Positions 25,968-33,126 of a DNA stretch of 64,000 nt are shown piece after piece. This DNA comes from a virus, in the IMG/VR virus record IMGVR_UViG_3300023208_000003, positions 124,001 through 188,000 of that record; one strand, written 5' to 3'. The notes beneath the pieces are model-generated. The model was not told where the DNA came from and made no database searches. It saw nothing but the letters and a program-made list of their open reading frames with translations. How positions within the stretch are numbered: position 1 is the first letter of the stretch; every line of letters begins with the position of its first letter. The position numbers and the translations under genes are program-made.

Positions 25968-27028
25968 AAAAGTTAAAAATTAAAACCTTATTTGGAATGA
26001 AATCATTTGATGGAATAAGAAAAATACTTAAAAAAGGTTTAATTGAAATTCAGACACACCATTTTAATTTAAAATGTTCATTGACCCATAAAGTTTTAAC
26101 TGAACGAAATTGGATTTCTGCAGATGAATTACAGGTTGGTGAAAAAATTGAAACTATTAATGGTGAAGAAGAAATTATTTCAATTTCAATAGATCATGAA
26201 AAAGAAGAAACTTTTTATGATTTAGTAAATGTTGAAGGTGGAAATACATATCTAACCAATGGAATTGTTTCACATAATTGTGAGTTCTTATCATCTGATG
26301 CACTATTAATTAATACTTTGCGCCTTATTGAGTTAAAAGCTTCCCTACCAATCTCTGAAGAACTCGGATTTAAATACTGGAAACCGATTGGAGGTCGCGG
26401 AAAAGTTTATCTGATGAGCGTGGATATAGCAACCGGAAACGGTAATGATTTCTCAGTTATTGATGTGTTTGAATTTCCATCTCTTGAACAAGTGGTTCAA
26501 TGGCGCTCAAACGTTATGAACATTCCGATGCTTTACCAAGCAATAAAATACATGCTTTCAATGTTGACAAGACAAGATTCACACGGATTTAGACCTGATG
26601 TTTTTTGGACATTTGAACGTAATGGAGTTGGTGAAGCAATCAAAGCGCTCCTTTTCAATGATGAAAAACCAAATGAATTTGCTGAACTTGTAAGCGATAA
26701 GCCAGATGAAATGGGAATGAACACGTCTGGTAAGACAAAAATTCTTGCATGCCTTCACGTAAAGCAACTTGTTGAAAAACAAAAAGATGGATTAAAGCTA
26801 AATTCAGATAAAACAATTTTTGAGCTTCAAAATTTTGTTGCTTCTGGCGGTTCCTACGCAGCAAAGAAGGGAGCAACAGACGATACTGTTTCATCTCTTC
26901 TTTTGATATCTAGACTGTTAAAGCAAATCTGTATGTACGATGACCGCGCAATTGATATTCTTTACGATTATTCTAACCAATTTGATGACACACAAACAGA
27001 AGCACCTATGCCTATTTTAATCGTGTAA
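25931..27028 (+). CDS. gp17: C-intein fused to large terminase C-terminal nuclease fragment
   Basis: 365 residues. Residues 1-116 are the intein C-half: MKSFDGIRKI, a CSLTHKVL block-B-like TxxH segment, LQVGEKIE, FYDLVNVEGGNTYLTNGIVSHN ending in His-Asn. Cys117 (codon 26279) is the +1 nucleophile and the first terminase residue. Residues 117-365 are the terminase remainder with the nuclease motif YLMSVDIATGNGNDFSVIDV, FERNGVGEAIKALL and the TKILACLH region. Combined spliced product: 259 + 249 = 508 residues. AAAGG lies about 8 nt before ATG 25931 and fixes the start. Confidence 0.9.
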   Translation: METRDFEYKPNLKKLKIKTLFGMKSFDGIRKILKKGLIEIQTHHFNLKCSLTHKVLTERNWISADELQVGEKIETINGEEEIISISIDHEKEETFYDLVNVEGGNTYLTNGIVSHNCEFLSSDALLINTLRLIELKASLPISEELGFKYWKPIGGRGKVYLMSVDIATGNGNDFSVIDVFEFPSLEQVVQWRSNVMNIPMLYQAIKYMLSMLTRQDSHGFRPDVFWTFERNGVGEAIKALLFNDEKPNEFAELVSDKPDEMGMNTSGKTKILACLHVKQLVEKQKDGLKLNSDKTIFELQNFVASGGSYAAKKGATDDTVSSLLLISRLLKQICMYDDRAIDILYDYSNQFDDTQTEAPMPILIV

Positions 27029-27076
27029 TAATATTGAAACAATTTGGTGATATGATAAACTTTTTGAGGTAGGCTT

Positions 27077-27844
27077 ATGTTACGCGTAAAAACTTGTTGG
27101 ATTTCAGATCTTCATCTTGGTAGTACTCAGTGTCAAGCTGATAAACTCCTTGAGTTTCTTAAAGTGCTTGATGCTCAAAAGCTTTACTTAGTCGGTGATA
27201 TTATTGATTTTTGGGCTCTTTCAAGAAAATCATTTTGGCCAACTGATCACAATACAGTGGTTCAAAAAATACTTCGAATGGCGCGGCATGGTGTTGAAGT
27301 CATTTATATTCCAGGTAATCATGACTCTCCAGTACGTGATTTAGCTGATATGACATTTGGAAATGTACAAGTTAAGCTAGAAGATATTCATGAGCTAAAA
27401 AATGGTAAAAAGTTTTTAGTTACTCATGGCGACCAATTTGATACAATATCAAAGCATTATGGTTGGCTTTCAAAATTCGGCGCCATAGGCTATGACATTT
27501 TGCTTCAGCTAAATCGTTTTACACGATTAATTCAAAAGCTTTTTAACATTGAATCTCACTTTTCACTGTCTTCATTTATAAAGTACAAAGTTAAGAACAT
27601 TGTAAAATTTATAAGTGATTATGAGAATGAAATTTGTGAAATTTTAAAGAATGAAGAACTAGATGGAATAATTTGCGGGCATATTCATCATCCTGAGCTA
27701 ATAAAAAATAATGATTTCATTTACTTGAACTGCGGTGATTGGGTAGAAAGCTTAACAGCAATTATTGAAACTTATGAAAATGAATTAATTTTAATTAAAA
27801 AAATTGAAAATGACATTATTGAAATTAAAAAATTATCCATCTAA
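27077..27844 (+). CDS. PlcP/LpxH-type metallophosphoesterase (probable phospholipid remodelling)
   Basis: 255 residues. All calcineurin-fold motifs are present: SDLHLG (Asp11, His13), GDIID (40-44), GNHD (80-83), THGD (His117) and GHIHH (201-205), plus LNCGDWVES (217-225), typical of the PlcP / UDP-diacylglucosamine-hydrolase-like group. PlcP of Sinorhizobium and marine bacteria removes phosphate head groups from phospholipids under phosphorus starvation, and a glycosyltransferase is encoded next to it. Here too a glycosyltransferase gene follows, with an endonuclease gene between. LpxH activity in lipid A synthesis is the alternative. GAGG precedes the ATG. Confidence 0.8.
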   Translation: MLRVKTCWISDLHLGSTQCQADKLLEFLKVLDAQKLYLVGDIIDFWALSRKSFWPTDHNTVVQKILRMARHGVEVIYIPGNHDSPVRDLADMTFGNVQVKLEDIHELKNGKKFLVTHGDQFDTISKHYGWLSKFGAIGYDILLQLNRFTRLIQKLFNIESHFSLSSFIKYKVKNIVKFISDYENEICEILKNEELDGIICGHIHHPELIKNNDFIYLNCGDWVESLTAIIETYENELILIKKIENDIIEIKKLSI

Positions 27845-28769
27845 ATAAAAATCCAAGATTTTTAGTGGCCGTTTCTTTTAAAAATGATATTTTTTGATCA
27901 ATTTTAAACGTATATTGACTTTTTACTTCAATAATAGTATTAATTTTTGGAATAAAAAAGTCAGGATAATATCGCTTAATTTTGTTATCATATTCATAGA
28001 TAATTTTGGGCATATCTTTTTTAGAAAAAAGAATTTCTTCTTCATTAAATCCTTCATCTAATAACAAAGAAAATGCCTTTGGCTCAAATCCTTGTAATAA
28101 AATTACTTTACCGGATGGTAAAGTAAATTCATGTTTCTTTTTAAATCTGTTATTACAACAAATTTCTGCTACTGATGGAATATGTGCTGGATAAAATACA
28201 TCATATTTTTCATTTAAAACTTGTTGTAAATAATTTTGATCAAAATTATGTGGACGTTTATATTTTTGCATCATTGTTTGAGCTTTTTTAAATTTTATGC
28301 TGTCTAATTTACTAATATTATCCACTCCATATCTTTTAATTAAGGTAAATTTACATTTTTGTTTAACATCTTTACGTTGAAAGACATTAGTAATTCCATA
28401 TTTTTCTAAAAGACTTTTTTCTAAATTTTGCTTTATAAGCTGTTTTCCTTCATTGCTTGATGCTTCTCTTTTAGAATGAAATAATGCATATCCATATTGT
28501 AATCCAGGAAAATCAATTTCCCGTCGAGTTGCCGGGCCACGCCGCCACATACATTCAAGTCCGCTAATTGGACATATTGGAACATTTACGTGACCTAATA
28601 ACAAGTGATATATTTTACGTTGAAAATTCCATTCATTTGGAATTTTCAACGTTTTAAAAGCATTTTCGATTTCAAAAAACCAACTTTCTTTTTGAATAAA
28701 AAATAGATTTCTTCGTTTTCTTTTTGGATTTGATAAATATTCAAGAATTTTACTTTGTATAATAATCAT
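27825..28769 (-). CDS. Putative homing endonuclease with PD-(D/E)xK-like site
   Basis: 314 residues on the opposite strand between two co-oriented metabolic genes. The N-terminus has a helical region and CPISGLECMW. Repeated LxxKYGxxNVxxxxxVKxK motifs (KYGITNVFQRKDVKQK, RYGVDNISKLDSIKFK) are common in phage endonucleases. The C-terminus has RYYPDFFIPKINTIIEVKSQYTF, a PD...E-x-K nuclease signature. Its 3' end overlaps the phosphoesterase by 20 nt. It has its own GGAG site (minus strand) and a late box at 28800-28807. Confidence 0.75.
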   Translation of the reverse strand: MIIIQSKILEYLSNPKRKRRNLFFIQKESWFFEIENAFKTLKIPNEWNFQRKIYHLLLGHVNVPICPISGLECMWRRGPATRREIDFPGLQYGYALFHSKREASSNEGKQLIKQNLEKSLLEKYGITNVFQRKDVKQKCKFTLIKRYGVDNISKLDSIKFKKAQTMMQKYKRPHNFDQNYLQQVLNEKYDVFYPAHIPSVAEICCNNRFKKKHEFTLPSGKVILLQGFEPKAFSLLLDEGFNEEEILFSKKDMPKIIYEYDNKIKRYYPDFFIPKINTIIEVKSQYTFKIDQKISFLKETATKNLGFLFRWIIF

Positions 28770-28799
28770 GTTAATATCTCCACTATTAGCATAATAAAC

Positions 28800-28807
28800 T
28801 ATTTATA
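28800..28807 (-). promoter_or_regulatory. Minus-strand late promoter (TATAAATA) for the endonuclease
   Basis: A perfect TATAAATA on the minus strand, 30 nt upstream of the minus-strand ATG at 28769, with GGAG between. It overlaps the leader of the plus-strand glycosyltransferase. Confidence 0.6.
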
Positions 28808-28817
28808 GGAAAAAATA

Positions 28818-29852
28818 ATGACAAAATTGCTAATTGTAACTGATGCGTTTAGACCTCAAGTATCAGGCGTAGTTCGTACACTTGAAAAAACTATTGATGG
28901 GCTTTCTGCTCATTTTAATATTACAGTAATTCATCCAGAGATGTTTAAAACATTTCCTTGCCCAACTTATCCTGAAATTAAGTTAGCTTGGCCTGGAATG
29001 AAACGATTAGCAACACGAATAAAGCACGCAAAACCAGATTTTATTCACATTGCAACTGAAGGTCCTTTAGGGCTTTTAGCCCGCTGTTACTGCGTTAAAA
29101 ATAATCTCAGATTTACAACCGCATATCATACAAAGTTTCCTGAATATATTGAAAATAAGTTAAGTGTTCCTGCCAGCTTAACTTACAAATACTTCAAATG
29201 GTTTCATAAACCTGCTTCTCGCGTCTTTGTCGCAACAGAATCACTTGAAAATGAATTGAAAGCTCGAGGCTTTCAAAACCAATTTTGGCGCTGGTCTCGT
29301 GGTGTCGATATTGATCTTTTTAATCCTTCACGCGATTATAAAAAAGGACCACCGTTTGCTCTTTATGTAGGTCGAGTTTCAAGTGAAAAAAATATTGAAG
29401 CTTTTTTAAATGCAAAAACAGCATTTTTAAAAATAGTTGTCGGTGATGGCCCGCAACTTGAACAGTATAAAAAGCAATATAAATGTGATAGTATAATATT
29501 TGTTGGAGCTAAGCATTCAACAGACTTAGCTAATTTTTATGCTTCTGCTAAGGTAGTAGTTTTTCCATCAAAAACTGATACGTTTGGTTTGGTAACTCTT
29601 GAGGCTTTAGCAAGCGGAACGCCAGTGGTTGCGTTTAACGTGCCTGGTCCTGGTGATGTATTGCCAGCATACTTAAAGGGGTATCTATCAAACGTAGGAA
29701 CTCTTGTAGAAAGCGATAATGAAATAGGAGCCGCAATTAATTATTATTGTGAATATTATAAAAATGAAGTTCCTCGTCAGTATGTGCTTGACAATTTTAC
29801 GTGGGAAATAGCTACTCAGCAATTTAAAGATGGTTTAGTTTTGATGAAATGA
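28818..29852 (+). CDS. GT4-family glycosyltransferase (Agt-like)
   Basis: 344 residues, GT-B fold. N-terminal domain: LLIVTDAFRPQVSGVVRTLEKTI, HPEMFKTFPCPTYPEIKLAW, HIATEGPLGLLAR, TTAYHTKFPEY. C-terminal nucleotide-sugar domain: ALYVGRVSSEKN, VVGDGPQL and PSKTDTFGLVTLEALASGTPVVAF with the E-x7-E-type acidic pair. The sequence type matches proteobacterial glycosyltransferases encoded beside plcP-like genes that glycosylate diacylglycerol to replace phospholipids. Inferred partner: the phosphoesterase upstream. Its stop overlaps the start of the next frame (ATGA at 29849). Confidence 0.83.
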   Translation: MTKLLIVTDAFRPQVSGVVRTLEKTIDGLSAHFNITVIHPEMFKTFPCPTYPEIKLAWPGMKRLATRIKHAKPDFIHIATEGPLGLLARCYCVKNNLRFTTAYHTKFPEYIENKLSVPASLTYKYFKWFHKPASRVFVATESLENELKARGFQNQFWRWSRGVDIDLFNPSRDYKKGPPFALYVGRVSSEKNIEAFLNAKTAFLKIVVGDGPQLEQYKKQYKCDSIIFVGAKHSTDLANFYASAKVVVFPSKTDTFGLVTLEALASGTPVVAFNVPGPGDVLPAYLKGYLSNVGTLVESDNEIGAAINYYCEYYKNEVPRQYVLDNFTWEIATQQFKDGLVLMK

Positions 29853-29875
29853 ATGATAAAAAAGAGGTTATTAAG

Positions 29876-30430
29876 ATGCTTAAATTTTTGATGATGTTAT
29901 TTCTTTCAAATCTTGCTTTTGCCAGTAGTCCTAATGTTTCAACCGCTACGTATGATATCCCTGAGTTAATGATTTTTCGTGACGATGGCGTAAAGATAAA
30001 TATCAAAGATGAAACAATGGGGTACAAACCCATTGCCATCAATTTTGTTTTTACCACGTGCGCTGGCATTTGTCCTGCGTTAAGCCGCACGTTTGTAGCA
30101 GTTCAGAAGCAATTAGGCGAGGACGCTTCGAAAGTTCATCTCATTTCATTTTCAATTGACCCTGAAAATGACACTGTTAGCGTCTTACAGGAACATATGA
30201 AAAAATTAAAGACGCAACCAGGTTGGAATTTTTACACTGGAACCTTTGATCAAATTATTCAAATTGAAAAAGCATTTCACGCTTATTTTGGTGATAAAAT
30301 GAATCACCAGCCGTTAACCATTATTCATCGACCTGGTGAAAGTACTTGGACTCGTATTGATGGTTTCGCCACAGCCAATCAAATTGTGTCAGAGTTGAGA
30401 AAAAACGATGAAGTTGTTACCATAAAATAA
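29876..30430 (+). CDS. Sco1/SenC-family copper/thioredoxin-like protein, exported
   Basis: 184 residues from ATG 29876; a start at 29849 is possible, but 29876 has AAGAGG 8 nt upstream and gives a clean signal peptide (MLKFLMMLFLSNLAFA, cleaved near residue 16). Thioredoxin fold with the Sco copper motif FTTCAGICPALS (Cys62, Cys66) and the distal copper His144 in NHQPLTII. SFSIDPENDT and WNFYTG also match Sco proteins. Family role: copper delivery to CuA of cytochrome c oxidase, or thiol redox in the periplasm. It is the last gene of the auxiliary metabolic cluster. Unusual cargo for a phage. Confidence 0.85.
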   Translation: MLKFLMMLFLSNLAFASSPNVSTATYDIPELMIFRDDGVKINIKDETMGYKPIAINFVFTTCAGICPALSRTFVAVQKQLGEDASKVHLISFSIDPENDTVSVLQEHMKKLKTQPGWNFYTGTFDQIIQIEKAFHAYFGDKMNHQPLTIIHRPGESTWTRIDGFATANQIVSELRKNDEVVTIK

Positions 30431-30458
30431 TGAAATTCACAAAGTGCAATAATGTTTG

Positions 30459-30497
30459 GTACAATTAATTGTACTTTTTTAAAAATTGTGCTATAAT
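30459..30497 (+). promoter_or_regulatory. Early/middle promoter with palindrome over the -35
   Basis: TTGTAC (30469-30474), 17-nt spacer, TATAAT (30492-30497). A perfect 16-bp palindrome GTACAATTAATTGTAC (30459-30474) includes the -35 and may be an operator. The predicted transcription start falls at or next to the ATG at 30504. Confidence 0.72.
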
Positions 30498-30503
30498 AAG
30501 CAC

Positions 30504-30788
30504 ATGAACACTGATATGGCTGGGCCTGACGCTAGAATTGAAATCATTGACGACATTTCACTTACTCTGAGACTTCGTCATGATTTCATTTATGAAAGTC
30601 GTTTTACGCCTACTTCAGTTCACTTAGACGTTTGTAGAAATAACCAAACGGTAACACTCTATTTACAACTTATGCCTAATTATGAAATTTTAATTTCATT
30701 TGAAGGCATTTTTTACCAAACCGTTACAACAGATGAAGCGCTTTCGTTAATTGAAATGTTGATTGAGGAACATAATGGAACTTTTTAA
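30504..30788 (+). CDS. Small protein of unknown function, possibly leaderless
   Basis: 94 residues from ATG 30504 (MNTDMAGPDARIEIIDD); a TTG at 30486 would lie inside the -10 region and is rejected. No ribosome-binding site is present before ATG 30504 or ATG 30516. The chain is beta-rich with an acidic helical end. The last 14 nt overlap the HD/kinase gene. Confidence 0.6.
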   Translation: MNTDMAGPDARIEIIDDISLTLRLRHDFIYESRFTPTSVHLDVCRNNQTVTLYLQLMPNYEILISFEGIFYQTVTTDEALSLIEMLIEEHNGTF

Positions 30789-31956
30789 CAAGCTCTACAT
30801 TGCTCTCACCTCGAGCTCAATTGCGCATAACATGCGTTCTATTCGTGAAAACAGCCCGTATCATCGTGAGGAAAATGTGTGGAAGCACACGTTGATGACA
30901 CTTGACTCATACTGCGTAAACATTGGGCCGCACCGCACCCAACGGATGGAGCTTATCACGATGACAGCTCTGCTTTTTCATGATGCTGGAAAGCCGCTGT
31001 CACGTCAAGAAAAGTACAGTGACAGCCGTGGCAACTATCAAACTTTTGGTGGTCATGAACCTGTTTCAGCTCGAGTGTTTGAAGATTTCATGATGACAAA
31101 CCCCGAACTTATGGCTGAACTTCGCTTTGACAGCAATGAGTGGCGTTTGATTAAGTGGTTGATTGAAAATCATCTTCCGTACGACATTAAGGATAACCAA
31201 AAGTGTCGCGCTTTGATAACTGATTGTCATTCACACGGTCTGGGAGCGTTGCAAATGTTCTTAGATGTTTTGCGCTCTGACGCAAGAGGCCGCATCTCTG
31301 ATGATCATGAAGCGAAGCTCTCAAAGGTCGAGCAATGGATTGCCGAGTTTGTTACTTTGGAACCTTTGTCTTACAGAATAGTTGAGCAACCGCAGCCGGC
31401 AAATCATAAGATTGCTACATTTTTGATTGGTCCTTCTGGTGCTGGTAAGTCCACGTATGCCCGTCAATTGGCTACTAATGCCAAGATTTTTTCACTCGAT
31501 GAGCTTCGCTTGGAGTTTTACTTTACGTCAGGTTTTAAGACATCAAATAATTCTAAGCGTGATTACGCACTCGCTTGGAAGTATTGCACAATGGAAAAGT
31601 CAAAAGAATTTGACCAGTTTTGGAGAGCTCGTTTTATTGGATTAATGAACGCTGGTCACGATTTGGTTATTGACAACGTGAACTCGACCAGAAAGTCTCG
31701 CGCGTTCTATGTTGCAGAGCTTCGCAAGCGCAATTATTTCATTGTTTCAATGGAATTTCCGATTGCGCTTTCTACGGTAATTGAGCGTCAATTGTTGCGT
31801 GATGATAAGGAAGTACCAGTTGAGAGTGTAACGCAGCAATACTACGCTATTAGTCAGCCGCGAGTTGGAAGCGAGGTTGATGAAGCGTACGTAATATTTG
31901 ATGGAAACTTTCAAAAATCTGCTGCTAAGCACTACAAAGTAGTGTACAACAGCTGA
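30775..31956 (+). CDS. HD-domain phosphohydrolase fused to P-loop polynucleotide-kinase-like domain
   Basis: 393 residues from ATG 30775, chosen over TTG 30763 because GAGG lies 7 nt before it. The N-terminal HD domain has NVWKHTLMTLDSY, TALLFHDAGKP and IENHLPYD metal-binding motifs. The C-terminal kinase domain has Walker A GPSGAGKS (219-226), SLDELRLEF, LVIDNVNSTRKSR and ERQLLRDDKEVP, like T4 Pnkp/AAA_33 kinases. Such HD-kinase fusions are expected to act on nucleic-acid ends or nucleotides; here it may pair with the RNA ligase and 2H enzymes at 57-59 kb. Base usage is more GC-rich than nearby ORFans. Confidence 0.8.
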   Translation: MELFNKLYIALTSSSIAHNMRSIRENSPYHREENVWKHTLMTLDSYCVNIGPHRTQRMELITMTALLFHDAGKPLSRQEKYSDSRGNYQTFGGHEPVSARVFEDFMMTNPELMAELRFDSNEWRLIKWLIENHLPYDIKDNQKCRALITDCHSHGLGALQMFLDVLRSDARGRISDDHEAKLSKVEQWIAEFVTLEPLSYRIVEQPQPANHKIATFLIGPSGAGKSTYARQLATNAKIFSLDELRLEFYFTSGFKTSNNSKRDYALAWKYCTMEKSKEFDQFWRARFIGLMNAGHDLVIDNVNSTRKSRAFYVAELRKRNYFIVSMEFPIALSTVIERQLLRDDKEVPVESVTQQYYAISQPRVGSEVDEAYVIFDGNFQKSAAKHYKVVYNS

Positions 31957-31970
31957 TTTCTTGTTATAAT
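31942..31970 (+). promoter_or_regulatory. Promoter inside the end of the HD/kinase gene
   Basis: GTGTAC (31942-31947), 17-nt spacer, TATAAT (31965-31970). Same class as the TTGTAC promoters elsewhere. It drives either a short RNA ending at the 32046-32066 terminator or readthrough into gp32. Confidence 0.55.
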
Positions 31971-31976
31971 AACACT

Positions 31977-32067
31977 TACCCGCTGATAAGGGAACCTATT
32001 ATAGGTTCCCTTCCTCTTTTGTCTAAGACTTCCCCTTGTTGATATGCCCAATTTATTTGGGCTTTTG
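31977..32067 (+). ncRNA. Candidate small structured RNA, about 90 nt
   Basis: Bounded by the promoter above and a good intrinsic terminator. It contains a near-perfect inverted repeat (GGGAACCTAT / ATAGGTTCCC, 31990-32010) before the terminator hairpin. No ORF of useful length and no tRNA shape is seen. Alternatively these are two tandem terminators behind the HD/kinase gene, with the promoter match fortuitous. Confidence 0.35.
32046..32066 (+). terminator. Intrinsic terminator before gp32
   Basis: Stem GCCCAA / TTGGGC with a 5-nt loop followed by TTTT. Confidence 0.72.
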
Positions 32068-32099
32068 TTGCCGTTGTCCTACAAAAACTGTTGACAGTC

Positions 32100-32107
32100 T
32101 ATAAATA
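32100..32107 (+). promoter_or_regulatory. Promoter region of gp32 with perfect TATAAATA
   Basis: Perfect late box; a TTGACA at 32091-32096 is too close to serve as its -35. A short hairpin (CACCTG / CAGGTG, 32115-32131) would sit at the very 5' end of the transcript. Ribosome-binding site TAGGAG lies before ATG 32177. Confidence 0.6.
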
Positions 32108-32114
32108 ACATTGT

Positions 32115-32131
32115 CACCTGCCAAACAGGTG
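32115..32131 (+). promoter_or_regulatory. 5'-leader hairpin of gp32 mRNA
   Basis: Six-base-pair stem CACCTG/CAGGTG with loop CCAAA, placed just after the expected start of transcription. T4 gp32 represses its own translation through a 5' leader structure, so this may be a comparable operator; it may equally be a stabilising 5' cap. Confidence 0.4.
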
Positions 32132-32176
32132 TCATTTGTACGTTTATTTGTTTATTTTGTTTAGGAGAATATTATC

Positions 32177-33073
32177 ATGGCATCAGAACGTTTTACCCGT
32201 TTAACTGGAAATTACAACAAATCTGCTAATTCCGAATCACCATACAAAAAGTTTTTTCCATTCTGGAAAATGGAAGATGACACAACTACAGTTGTTCGTT
32301 TTCTTCCTGATCGCAACGAAAGCAATCCATTAGGTTTTCTAGTAGAAAATCTTCAACATGAGCTCACCATCAACGGTGAAAGAAAGCGCGTTCCTTGTTT
32401 GTCAATGTATGGCGAAAAATGTCCTATTTGTGAACTCTCTCGTAAGTATTACAATGAGAAAAACGAAGATCTTGGTTACAAGTACTATAAGAAAAAGTCC
32501 TATATCGGACAAGTCATCGTAGTTGAATCTCCAATTGAGACTAACGATTCTGACCTAGTAAAGCTTATTGAATTTGGCCCAAAGATTTTCAAAGCAATTC
32601 AAGCTGGATTTAAATCTGGTGATCTTGAAGAAAGTCCAGATGATATGAAAGCTGGTTACAATTTTCGCATCAAGAAGACAAAGTCTGGTAAGTGGTCAGA
32701 TTACGGAACTTCAACATTTTCACCAAAGCAAACTCCTCTTGACGACTCTCTTATTGAGAGTTTAACTCGATATGATCTATCTGAATATCGTACACCGTAC
32801 ATGGATTATGATACTGTTGCAAACATGCTTCTCGCTGATCAAACTGGCGCAAGTTATGAAGGCGATACAGATTCTGGTCATGAAATTCCTGATGATTCAA
32901 GTACGACATCAAGTTTAAAAACTGAAACTACAGAATCTTCTGCTCCGTCACAATTTAATGCTTCTGAATCAAATGATGATAAATTTGATTCAGCTGAAAA
33001 TAATACAAGCAAAGCTTCAGCTGTTCTTGAAAGATTAAAGAACCGCAAGGCAGCACGTCAGACAGCCGAGTAA
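32177..33073 (+). CDS. gp32: Single-stranded DNA-binding protein (T4 gp32-like)
   Basis: 298 residues (T4: 301). Zinc site His61, Cys74, Cys82, Cys85 (CLSMYGEKCPICELS) matches the T4 H-C-C-C spacing. N-terminal basic LAST-like segment (MASERFTRLTGNYNK), core with YKYYKKKSYIGQVIVVESP and FGPKIFKAIQ, and an acidic Ser/Thr/Asp/Glu-rich C-tail (about 225-275) for partner contacts. Unusually, the tail ends in a basic helix (KASAVLERLKNRKAARQ). It coats ssDNA in replication and recombination. UvsX, UvsY and UvsW follow, a coherent recombination block. Confidence 0.94.
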   Translation: MASERFTRLTGNYNKSANSESPYKKFFPFWKMEDDTTTVVRFLPDRNESNPLGFLVENLQHELTINGERKRVPCLSMYGEKCPICELSRKYYNEKNEDLGYKYYKKKSYIGQVIVVESPIETNDSDLVKLIEFGPKIFKAIQAGFKSGDLEESPDDMKAGYNFRIKKTKSGKWSDYGTSTFSPKQTPLDDSLIESLTRYDLSEYRTPYMDYDTVANMLLADQTGASYEGDTDSGHEIPDDSSTTSSLKTETTESSAPSQFNASESNDDKFDSAENNTSKASAVLERLKNRKAARQTAE

Positions 33074-33090
33074 AAACTTAGGAATTAAAA

Positions 33091-33116
33091 GGCAAAGCAT
33101 TTAATGCTTTGCCTTT
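33091..33116 (+). terminator. Strong hairpin between gp32 and uvsX
   Basis: 10-bp perfect stem GGCAAAGCAT / ATGCTTTGCC with loop TTA, then TTT. It ends one nucleotide before the GGAG of uvsX. It may act as a partial terminator or mRNA 3'-end stabiliser for gp32. Confidence 0.7.
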
Positions 33117-33126
33117 GGAGCTTGTT

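Noticed and set aside
30486-30503. TTG start for the 30504 gene
   Set aside because: It lies within the spacer and -10 of the promoter and has no ribosome-binding site.
31957-32176. tRNA or tmRNA in the longest gap
   Set aside because: No cloverleaf, no CCA end and no TpsiC arm; the hairpins are terminator-like.
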